The notes below the pieces were generated by a model that did no database searches, was not told the DNA's origin, and saw only the letters and a list, made by a program, of their open reading frames with translations. A program made the position numbers and the translations under genes. From Cheiracanthium punctorium (Eukaryota; Arthropoda; Arachnida; Araneae; Cheiracanthiidae), in assembly GCA_038373885.1 (NCBI GenBank), contig JAWZYV010000147.1, positions 248,001-312,000 on the forward strand: DNA of 64,000 bases, in the 5' to 3' direction. Below are positions 24,901 to 37,680 of the stretch, one piece after another (within the stretch, counting starts at the first letter, position 1; each line of letters begins with the position of its first letter).

Positions 24901-27900
24901 TTATATTTATATTTTCAATATGGTGTATATTCCAGGTGTATTAAATTTTTAATGCACCTGGTAGCTTTCATTATTTCTATTGAAATGAAAAGTTTTTATG
25001 TGTGTAACAGCGTAGCCAAAGGGGGGATAGGAGGTTACAACCTCTCCCCATGAGGAATTTGTTGCTGTACAAAATATATGTTCTTTGCTTCCTTACCATA
25101 CACACATATACATATGGCTGAGTTGCAGTAGTTGTAAATCTTGGGCACAATTCCCATGAAATCTAATTTTTATCACTCTTACAAAAATTGGTCCCCCGCC
25201 CCTCCTCCCCAAGTCAGTTGCATTGTAAAAAATGCCCCCTCCTCCCTTTTTAAAATGAAGGACTTGTAATGAATTTCTAATTTTTCTGCATGGTTTAGTT
25301 ACATTTTCATTTTGACTAAAAATTGTGTTATTAAGTAAGGGAGTAGAATCATATGCAATTAAGAAATTAGTTTTTGTGTGTGTGTGTGTGTGCTTGTTTG
25401 AAAGTCTTGTGAGAGGTAAATACATTATATTCCACATACAAAACAGCCTTCAATTAGGTTTTAATACTGAGTTTAATGTTATACTTTAGAAGATTATTAA
25501 TATAAGATCATTTTGGTATTAGGTTATAATTTTTAGATTGATTTTTTTTTTTTTTTTTAATCCTATAATTCAGTTTTACTTCTATACAAACTCATTTATT
25601 TAGCGTTTGCTAGCATTATCTTTCTGAATATTTCATTTTATTTGTTTTGCAGAAAACAGACTTGACAAATGAATTAGTGGAAGAACTGTTGGTAAAAACA
25701 AAAGAATACTTGCAACCTAATCCAGGTATTAATATATGTATGATTTTTATCACGATGAGAGCTCAACCTCGCTTATTCTGTTTTCCTTTTTTTTTTTTTT
25801 TTTTTCCATTTCAGTTGAATGTTATTTATTCTGAGTGTAAAATTTTTAATGAATGCAAATTAGAGTGAATTAAACATAGTTTTTAATTTATTTTTGAAAA
25901 TTTTTAACTGTACCTCTGATTTTTTAGCCTCTAGAACGAAGCTAATGGTCAGTTCGAAACTACGTGGTGGAGCTAAAGCACATGCCTATCCTCAACCAGA
26001 AGGTACCCTTGGGGAAGCTATGGTTAAATTTGGAAAGGAATTGGGGGAAGAAACTGCTTTTGGTAAAATTATACTGATATTACTTTATATATTAATAATT
26101 ATTAGTATTAGATGTAAATTTTCTTTGTGTGACAAATACTGTAAATGTATTCACGTTGTGATTATATGTAAAATATTGCTAGTGAAAAGTGCTTAGCTAA
26201 GAAGGGTTCAAAGACTGCATGCATTTTGACCATGAAAAAGTAATGGGTCTGAATGTCAAAAGCTATTGAAATGTATTGTGTGGAGTTTTTGAGGGGAGTA
26301 ATTGACCTGATTAAAAGGTCTCGTGAAAAGTGTCTTCTGACAATAATATGTTTTTGCCAATTTTATTTTCTTATTATTGCTGTAACCAAAAAATTTTAAT
26401 GTGTTGAGTTTTCATAAAAAGGAATTCTTGAAAAGTTCCTGATGTCTTAAAATATTCACAGCAGTGCCATTACATAAGTCATACGTGAAAGGCAACCACG
26501 AAAGCATGGAAATCTGCTTTTTGCAGTAAAAATAATTAACTCTATTAGTCCAATCGCACAAAAAATTATGCTCTAGCATTCCAGTTTCAATCCTTCTTGG
26601 AAATGACAATTTTTCTTCGGCATTCCTCTGTTAAATCTCAATGCAGTAAGGTTAAAAATGTACCCCAATTTTATATTTATATTTTTAATTTCTTACAAAT
26701 ATATGAAATTAAATACAGATATGATTTTTGCATAAGATTTATTCACAATTACAGTAAATCATTCACTTTTTATTTAGTGCCCCTTCCCGATTTAACGTCC
26801 CTCTGATGAAGTCCTGACCGTTTTCTTTTACCTTTTATAAACTTTCAATTTAACAACCATTTGATATACTGTCCCACCTGTCGAGGTCCTGTGAAGGTTG
26901 TTAAATCGCGAGTCGACTGTACATAGAGAGAGGAGAGCTGTATATAATGTAGCAGAATTAAAATTAAGAACTTAGTCAAATAACACACATTGATATTTCT
27001 TATTCATAATATTTTCCTGTTAAGGTTCCTAATGAATTTTAACCTTTAAGCATCATATTTTTGTATGAGAATTAATTTAGTCTTATTGATTAAAATTAAT
27101 AAGAACTACTCAAAATGCATATATGACATTGACAAATCTTGTAAGGGCAGTTAAAATATACAGGTTTATAAAGTTGTCTCTTCCAATTCTTAGATTTAAG
27201 GCCACATAAAGTTTAAACTTTTTTTTTTAATTTTAATGTTAAGGCACTTTCATTCCTGTTAAGTTCAGAAATGCACAACATCAGCCAACTTCTCCGCAAT
27301 ATCAACATCATACACATCTATTTAAATCTGTATCCTCATTCAGTTAGAAACAGTCATGTATGGTTTTTAAAGCAGTGCAGAAATTTGAGTTTTTATAATT
27401 TTTTAAAAATGTATTTTATCATAATAGCATTCATTCATGTGCTTGATAGTAGCATCAAGTTGTGAATCAGTTTGTTCGCAAATTTGTTTTTCAAGTAGTC
27501 TGCTGTTTCATGCAAGTATTAGTTATTGCCACTTTTCAAAAGCTTGCATTTTGTTCTGTAGTCCCATGCAAGCATCAATAACTCTTCAAGCAGACATTAA
27601 AATGTTCTACTCTTGAAATTTTATGTGTTCAACATTATCTTTAAAGCCAAAGATCTACTATACAAAGATTTCCTTTGTAATACTGATTTTTTTTTAAATT
27701 TAGAAAGTCCTGTGTTTTAGAGCTTTTGTTATTATGCATCATTCTTTTTTACATTTAAAAAACCTGCTCTGTCAATGATAGTCCAAGATAATATTTAATT
27801 ATCAACAATTTCGTGGGTTTATATTTTATTTAAACATCTCCCAGTAATCACCTTGTGATAATTTTTACACATAAGTATGTTGAAAGTTCAATAAGGGAAT

Positions 27901-30900
27901 GTTTGTTAGTAGTCACTCCAGGAGTTTATATAAAAATAACGCCATTAAAAATTGGATTATTTTTCTTATCTACTAAATAATTTGCTGAAAGTGAAAAAAA
28001 AAGAAAGTGTAATATAAAGCTACATTAATATCTCCTTTTGATTTTGTTTATCTTCTGTAGTTTTGAGGAAAACTAATTTTAAAATTATGGCATGTTGCTC
28101 TAAAAGTCATATGTATTGGCCATAGAGGTTTAATATCTATTTTATTCAGCATTACTAGCCATAAGAAATATTTATGTAAAAAAGCCAATAATCTATGCCA
28201 CTGTTCAATACTCCTTAATTAACCAACTTGGATTATATTTATCTGAAAAGTATACTACGGTAAATAAAACTTCACCACCCTTTAAAAAAAAAAAAAATCC
28301 TTTTTCTAATTTTAAAAATTATTATTTTTAATTGATTGAAAATGTTGGTGTTCTGAATATTTTAGTTAAATGTAGCTTATTTATGTTTAATTATTATGCA
28401 TTTGAAGGTATGAGTTTAATTGAATGTGGGGAAGCATTGAAGCAAATGGCTGAAGTGAAGTATGCTCTTGAAGATAATGTCAAGCAGAATTTTCTGGAAC
28501 CTCTACACCACTTACAAACAAAAGATCTCAAAGATGTTATGGTAATGTGATTGATTTTGTAGCATTCATAATTTATGTAAAATGTACAGTTTGAATTTTT
28601 GAACTATACATCAAACATTATATTTGAAGTATTACTTCAATATACTAACCCTTTTGCATTACAGATCCGAGAAGTGAGTTTGCAGGCTCCCTTAGAATGT
28701 AAATAAATTTGTTGATTTTCCAAAAAATTTGCAATTATGTTTGGCGTTTTGACAGAAAATCATTAAACTTTTCCGTGATGGTTGGAAGATTCTCTTTCTA
28801 TGCATCCCAGCCTTTTTGATATTTCTGGATAGAAAAAACTGATTTAATGATGGATGTTTACTTCATAGACCTCTCTTAGTTTTGCTATACAATCAAATTC
28901 TTTCCATTATTATGGTGGCAATAAAAAGTTAATTATTGATACACAAAAATGTACACTGTAGGGAAAATTTCATTGTCTTATTCCCAGTCCTGTTCCTATG
29001 GATTAACCCAATATGTTTTTTCAGATAATTTTAGAATTTTAATTAGACATTACTATTGACTGCCTCTTGTGTTCTATGAAAGAGTTCATGGACTTAACAG
29101 TAAGTGCATCTTTTGCTGACAGCATTTAAGAATATAACTAAAGCAAGTTTGGACTTTCGATTAGTATAATTTGTTTAGTTTAGGAAGAGTAGTTTTTGTG
29201 GTACACTTCTAAAAGTAGATGCTTTTGAGAAAGGGATAAATGAGTTAGTAAACATTTTTGATTTTGTTCTGTATTTAGTAGAGGCAATATCTTTATTATT
29301 TGCTTAGATTCAATTATAAATATTGAAACATGGTATATGACTTAATTAAATTATGATAATATTTCAAACATAGAAATAAATAGCTTTAGTCTATCTTTAA
29401 GTTTTGCTATGGTCTTTTCTTATATAATTTCATAACTCAACTTTTACTTTAATTAACCATTTTAAATAAATTTTGCATGGGTACAGAAATCAAAAATTTG
29501 TTTATATGTATGAATTTTTAATGATTTTTAATTTTTACACTTTTTTCACATTAGGTTTAATTTAGCAGAATTCTCCATATTAGAAAAATTTAACGCTTAG
29601 GCGTTAGTCACAGGTCTGTCAACTCCGACATTTACAAATTGATTAAGCCTGAAAATTAGAAAAAAATTAAAATCTGCTGCAAATTTTGCTACTCATCATT
29701 TGGTTTTCTTCAATTATTTTGTTAGTACTATGATAAATACGTACTGTGTTAAAATGTGTAAACATTTTAACATCCAATTAAAATGTGTAAACATTTTAAT
29801 TGGATGTAATGTTCTTTACTTGATATGTATGAAGAAAATTTATTCATAAAATTTCATCATCCTTATTCCATTGTTAGCACCACCGTAAAAAATTGCAAGG
29901 AAGGAGGCTAGACTACGATTGCAAGAAAAGAAAGCAAGCAAAAAGTAATAATAAGTTCCTATATACTCAAATTAAATTTTAGCATGATTTTTCTTTGTCA
30001 TATTAATTGAATGTTTTTAACTTGCATTATTTATTAATCAGTTTGGATGTTTTATATCTTGCTCAACATCACGTTTTTAAAATAAATAAAAGCTACATAA
30101 AGATTAGGGTACATGACAATTCTGGAGTTTTTTAATTAATTTATTTTTTTAAAATTCTAATTCTAAAATAAGATTACCTTTCTTTCATCTTTAATTCGAC
30201 ATTTTGGTTGGTGTTCAAGGTTGCTATTAATTGTATATCTATATCCCTTTGATGTGCCATTTACTTGTATGCATGCTTTTTTAATAACTTACTTCGCCAA
30301 GTGTTTCTTTTTTTTTTTTTTCTTTCTTTTCTCTCTTTCTGATGTGATGTTTTATTTAAATTGTAAATTAATTTCTTTTGCTATAATGTTTTTTCCCTTT
30401 TTACTAATAAAGGTCATCTTAAAATATAATTTACATTAATATACATTTAATGGAATTTAAATTGTAAATATATTTTACACAAATAATACTCTAACCAGAA
30501 AGAATATACAGGGTGGCCACGCGTCCTTGAAAACATGGAATGTCCTTGAATTTACAAAAAAAAAAGTTCAAAGCCTGGAATGTGCTTCAATTTTGAATGG
30601 ATGTCTGGAATGTCCTTGAATTTTGAAAGGAAATCTAGAATATCCTTAAATTTTACCATCCAATCGCTGAATTTTTGTTGTGTTATCGGTTATTCCCAGC
30701 CCCTACGGTAATGAAACCACGTACCCTGGAGGAAAAGAAAAATCACAATTGCTGAATAATTGCAGTTGAAATTTTTATTATCCTGAAATTTGTTTGTAAA
30801 TAGTTTTCTTGTTTTGAATTTCTTGATTATATTTTTTTACATTAAAATTAATGGAATACATATTTTCATGCGAGTATTTAAAGGCATGTGTTTCCTTTCC

Positions 30901-33900
30901 CTCCCCCCCTTCAATTTAAATTTTACAGGAATTCTTTTTTCGTCAAGAGAAGAGAGTCATGTCCAAAAAGAATTTAAGTCATGTCCATAGGAATTTAAGT
31001 CATGTCCATCTAAAATGCATGAGTTTTGTTCCTACTTATGAAAGCTGCTATTTTGGAATTGAATAAGAAATATCATTTTTACATAAAAATGCAAATTCCC
31101 TTTCACATTCCTCCTCATTTAAAATTTATATTAAATCAAATAATACATATAAAAATGTCTTAAGTAATATCTGGTATCAAAATATGGTGTTTGCCAAAAA
31201 CAAAATATTTGCTTAAAACAATACTTGCTCCAATTTACATTGTCTCTCAACAATTATGAAATAGTATTAAGTGTACATATTTTTAGAAAAACTTTCTAAA
31301 AATATGTATAACTTCCACGTGTAACGGAGTTGTCACGAATTAATTGTTTTATCCGTTCCTTCTGTGGTTTGCAGAAGATGATAAATGCGAACGGTTCTAA
31401 TGCAAGAAATTTCATCTGGAAATCGTCCCAGAGTAGCTCAGTGGTAGAGCACCCGCATGTTAAGTGGTAGTCCTGGGTTCGATCCCCAGCTCTGGAATTT
31501 TTCGCATAGTTGGTAAAAAATAAAATTAATCAACCTAAACACTCCAACTTGCCTAATATAGTATTAACTGTTTTTGAGAAATTTTCAATATATGTGTGTT
31601 CATGAAACCATGAGATTAAATTAAGTTATAAGAAAATAGAAATAATGACAAAAAAATCTCAAAAATATGTATGTTCATTGTGCATTTCAGGATATCCTTG
31701 AAAGTCCTTAAATGTCCTTGAATTTTTTCTCTGAGAAAGAGTGGCCACCCTGAATATAGCAATCAAAAATTAATTTTTAGGATAAATTATATTTAAAAAC
31801 AAAGTAAAATGTCTTCTTTTTTATTTTAATCTTAAAGCTAAAACTTTGTTGCTTTGTATTAGCCTGGAGCATTTTTCTTTTCTTGAAGGCTAGAAAATTA
31901 TACACTTTTCGAATTGTTGCTTTTTAGTAACTTTCAAAAATAAACTCTTGAATCATTTTTCATCTCTGGAATTTTAATTCTATGTAGGATCTTCTTAATT
32001 GCATGTTGTTTCTTAGATTTTTTTTTTTTCTCCTCTATTTCTCTGTAACCTCTCATTTGTCAGATTTTTATGACTTTGTAAGACAGGTACAGCATTTTTT
32101 GGTCCAAAATTTTATGCCTTTGCAGTTTTGTTTTCAACAATTTTAATTTTTTATATAATTTTCTTTTAAAATGTAAAAGCCTTTTTGTGTGGAATTTTAA
32201 TAATTTGGGAGAAAGATCAGATCTTTATGTGTTTAATTATAATACTTCATTTGGCTTTTATTTTCTGAAGTAAACTCTTTGTAAAATTTATTAGACCCAT
32301 AGAATTGAGGTCTTTGAAGGGTTTTTAGGTACCTAAAAATTTAGGCCTTCTTAGTAATTTCTCTTATATCAAATATCTATTAAAAAAAAAAAAAATCCTC
32401 GCAGACTACAAAGTCATGGTATTTTGCTGGATTCCCTCAAATTAAATTTCAGTCTTTGTTTTTTTATTGTGAAATATCAGAATACAGCTAAATTTCTATT
32501 TAATTATTTTTTGCAAAAAAGAAATATAAATATATTTTCCCTTAGAAATTAAACTTTTCTTTAGAAAGGGGACAAATGTATTAGTTTTATTATTTTTGTG
32601 TTTTTAATGATTATTTTTTATAATATGTTCCTCAAATCAGTTCTAACACTTGGGCTATTTAGATTAACTCCTATTGTGAAATAGTTGTTGTATTTGTTGC
32701 TATTTTGGTAGTGTTGCAGTAAATGAACAAAGCCAGATTTTTAGTTTATTTATATACGTTCATATTCAAATACACCATACATACATATGTGTGTATAATA
32801 TATCAGTTACGCCATTAATATAAGATTGCTGCTCAAATATGAAATTCTAAAACATATATGTTTAATGTTAGATTAGAAAATATTTAAGAAACCTGATAGA
32901 TAATATTTGATGATTTAAATGATTTTTCAGTTACTTGTGACTAAAATGATTTATGCTATAACTATCACTCTTTAATTCAAATATGTTCTTTTTTTTATTT
33001 CTATGTAAGGTCATGAACATCCAGGTAAGAAATGTAAAAATTTCAAAATTAAGTAGGACTAAATAATTAAATTAACCGTAGCTTGGTACCGATTATGGAT
33101 TCACACATTTATTAATGTTTTTGATAACATTTACCTCCCCCCCCCCTTTTAGAATTTTTGTTGTATTTGAGTAATTCTTCAGACAGTAATTTTGCTTAGC
33201 ATCGTATTTATTCTCTTAGAACTGTTTCTCAACTATCATATCCTCATTTATGTGATGCTTTTCACTCTTTTTTTTCTCCCTAAAAAATTGTCACATAGCA
33301 AAAATGCTTTATATATTTCAGTTTAATATTCATTTTTCTCCTGCTAATAAAATTAATCCATTCTGTTTGAAGCTCTCCTTATTCCCTTAGTATCTGCAAA
33401 GCAGTCACATTTAAATGCTCAATTAGCTCTGCATGGCAAGAAACTAGTCGCTTGGTCATCACAGAATAGTTGCCAAAGACTAGTTCTTTTTTATCTTATT
33501 TGTAAGGATAAAAGTTCTTTTTCTACTCCCCTCCTTCCGGACAAGTGCCTTTGATTTCCACCCTTTTTTATTGATTTGTGTAAAAAACATGTATTCCTAC
33601 CAGTCTTTATAATATAAGTATCAAAGTAAAACTATCAGTGTTCTTTCTTCCTTTAATGAAGATAAATTTAATGTTAATAAATCTGTAGTTTATTGAAGTC
33701 TATCCGTGCACTAAAATGTTGATAAATGTGTAAATCCAGCACTTTAAAATGTTTTTCCAATTACAATGTAAATGAATTTATATATGCTGCCATTGTTAGT
33801 CTTTAATTCAAGCATTTCTGTTCTTTATTTTTTATGTAAGGTCATGAAACTGCAGGTAAGAAACGTAAAAAATTTGAACATTAAGTAGGACAATGAAGGT

Positions 33901-36900
33901 TGCAAAATGTACCTTTCTCCTAGATTTTATGTCATTTGTGAAGGTTTCATTTTGCTTCTTTCTTGTTATTAGTGTTGTAGGAAATGGCTTAGATTCATTT
34001 TGTGTAGCTGTTGTTTAAACTGCTTTTTTAGATGCTTTAAATGTTTTTTTGTTTGTTTCAATGTGAGCTGCTTTTCTTCTTTTCCACAACTTGTGTTTAA
34101 TTGCTTCTTTTGTATGCTTATTCAGATATCAAATTGTGTATTTTGTTTTTAATTCATTGTTGAACACATTAACATTCATGGACTTAAACTGTTGAAATTG
34201 GCAAGCTAGCTATGTAGAACACATCTGAAGTTAGTTGTAAAAAAGGGGGAGGGGTGATGAGGAAGTTGATAAACACACATCTGTAATTTTGATTGATTTT
34301 AGTCCCCCAATACTTGTACTGTGTAATGATCTAGCTGTAGGTCAATACTCTTAATCCGCCATTATCTCTCTCATAATGTTCTGTATAAATGTGATACTTC
34401 ATAAATAATAAAACGAAATTTTTATGTCTTTGTTTCTGTATTAATACTTTATACAGTGCAAACCTTTATTGCAATTCGGGATCTTGAAAAATAGCTTCTT
34501 GCATTCTTTGCAAAGCATCAGATACTCACTACTTTCCTGAATATATCATTTTTAATGTACTATGCACGAGTAAAATTAAAACGAAAACCACTACTTATGA
34601 AAACCAAAAGTATTTTCTATAGACACTTCTATATATATTATAAATAATGTAATAAGCAAGCAATCTATCTGAATTTTTTTTATTTATAGCTCTGAAAGCC
34701 ATATTACACAACTTCAAATTTCAACGTTAGGTTGCTTTTATATTTTAGTTGCATTGAAAATTTAGTTTGTGCAACTTAGCCTTATTATAATAGGTTAGAA
34801 CTAGAGGTACGCCATATCATTAAAATATTATATCTGCTCATATTTATGAAGATTATGAAATAATAATTTGATGCCTAGTGTGTAAAATATTCTATCACAA
34901 TGATACTCTCAGATCCTGTGTGATGCATAGGTTAAAAAAATATTTTAGTTATTGAAATCTCATTTTAAAAAATCTTAACAGGACTTTATTTGCATTAAAT
35001 TATGGAATTGCTACTACCAAACCATGTAGGTTTTCAAATCTACAGAATATCATGTTTTACTAAGTCAATAGTTTAAAAAAATCAAGTTATTTTGGTATGT
35101 AAATACACATCGGCGCACTCATGGAGGGGCTATTGGGACTAAAGCCCAGCCCCCCCCCCAAAGGTGGAGAGTTAGAAGTGAAAAGCATTGAAAATTGTCA
35201 CTTAATTAAAATATATTTTTACCAAAAAAGACTTTTTTTAAATAAATACCTACAGTTAATGTGTGAAACACGGTTAAACTCAGTTACAACATCACTGAAA
35301 AGTTCCAATAATTATTTAAGACTCTATAACGAGTTACATTAATAGTAGGCTTGTGTTCAATGAGCAAGTAAAGTGGTACCAAAATTTCGACGACATAAGA
35401 GAGTTGTAACAATAATCGATGTCGCTACAGCCAAGTTCAGCAGTTTTTGTAGCCCAGCACACCCCCCCCCCCCAAAAAAACTAAAATCCTGGGTGTGCCA
35501 CTGTAAATACGACTAAGTATGTCAGACACTTGAACAATTATTTACTTCATAGAACTTAAACTGAGAAATCTGTTTATGAAACATTTACAAAATAGCTTTT
35601 TTTTTTAAGCCTGTAATAGTTACACTTTTTTTCTTCTAGATTTTCTAAATTAAATATATGAAATTTAAAATTTTAGCTAAAGAAAAAAAATAGTATGATG
35701 AATAATATTCTCATTTGAATTTATATTTATAATAACTCAAGAAAAATATGCAAAAAATCATAATCTACTGCCTTATTGCAAAGACACTTGAAGGTTTAAT
35801 TGATTTGTTGAAAGCTCATACTTAGTTTTCATTACTGTTTGATTACTATGCTTAGTAAAGGAAAACAGATACACTAACATATGGGACTGCTTAGTGCATG
35901 CTTTTACTATGGCTAATAAATCCTGAAATATAGTTTTTAAAATAATTTTTATGCTAAGTAAAGATTTTGTGTTTTTAAGCATTTTCTGAGCAAATACTCT
36001 AAATCAGTCCCCCACACCCTTTATGTTATAGTTTAGTAACCATTGACCCTGACTTCTGTATGTTAAAATGGGTCAAGTGGAATGTATTTAAAACACTTTG
36101 CAACTCTGTTATGCTATCGATGTCATAGACTTTTATACAAAACTACTTTTTGAGCTCAACATTCAACTTCTTGAAGATTTGATTTTCTTGCAGTTAATAT
36201 TTTCTTAGAACAGTACTTTTCCATTGACAGTGCACCAGTGGTATTGAGCCATGGTTGGTAACTTTATCTGTTTATGTATTAATATTGATGGCTATGAGAA
36301 TAGATATAATATTTTAGCTTCCCTAGAGAGGTGACCCTAAGAGAAAACTACTGTTCGATGTCAGTAGTTACCTTAGAAAAAGTGAATTATGCTAAGTATT
36401 CAAATGAAATTTGCATTTATAAAATTAGGCCTTCGAGTTATATAAATTGTACTTCAGTATTTCTTTTAAAAGCATTTATTTATAGAGATCAAGATTTCAC
36501 TTCGCAGTAATTTAGTTTTCAAAGTAACCTTCAGTGTTATGTACTTGCAACAAGAGCATTACATTCAAAATCAATTGAAAAAGAGTAAGGTTATATATTA
36601 AAGCCTTAATTTGAATTGTGTAGTTAAAAAATATTATAATAATGATAGAAACATTATTTTTTGTGTAAGATACAAATATAATTGAAGTGCATTTTAATGC
36701 CATGCTGTGTGCTTAAATTCTTGTTTTATGTAGTTAGTCAGCAATTTCTTTTACCGTAAATGCTGGTATTGCCTTAGAATTATATTATTCTGATATACTG
36801 CATTTCAGAAAAGTAAATAACTATGGTTACATATATATTGGATGCCAAAATACACAATTGAAATAATTAACAATTCATATTTTTTAATTTTAGAAATTAA

Positions 36901-37649
36901 TTTTATAGTTTAATGCTTTCAAGCTTTAATTAATGTTTTTACTGTGGTTTTTTTAACTGCAGCTTTTATAAAATCTGTTTTTAAAAAAATGCTAGTAACT
37001 TTCAGATATTTTTCGGCTCTTAATTTTTTATTTTTACAGTAATGCTTCTGAAAATTTTTGTAAAATGTTGGCACCCTGCAACTGCAATTTTTTTGCATGC
37101 TTTTGACATTATATCAACATTTTTCTTTTAATAGCTTAAAACTTAAAAATTCTGTTATGTATATTGCCTATTAAATGCTTTTCTAAATTGTTCTTCAAAA
37201 ATATTTTATGATGTCAGTTTTCCCCACTTTTAAGCTGAAATTTCTTAGACACTAGTACTTTATTATTATTATTAACGGGGGGAAAATAATAATTAATCCC
37301 AAATTCTGTTTACTCTCTTGTCTACACAACGATCCTCACAAGTGTTAAAAACCTTTGCTGTTTATTATTAGTTAGGTCCTATTTTTTGAAAATTCTCGAG
37401 TAAATTTTACCATCCAAGCTAATGTTAAATAAAGGCTGTATGTTGTATGTCAATATATTCTTTGTGTACTTCGGTACAGCTACATTTCATTAATATATTC
37501 ACAAAACATGCCAATTATGAGACAAATTGCCTAATAACCTACATTACCATAGTATGACCACACACTCTTAAAAGTATCTCCTAGTTTTTTAAGGAAATAT
37601 ATCTGCTTTAAAACATCATTATGGGGATTCTATAACATGTTAATTTTTT

Positions 37650-37680
<31 letters not shown>

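Noticed and set aside
26079..26196. Read-through of exon 4 into the intron as an alternative C-terminus
   Set aside because: The open frame after 26062 encodes an AT-rich hydrophobic stretch typical of intron translation, with a normal donor present.
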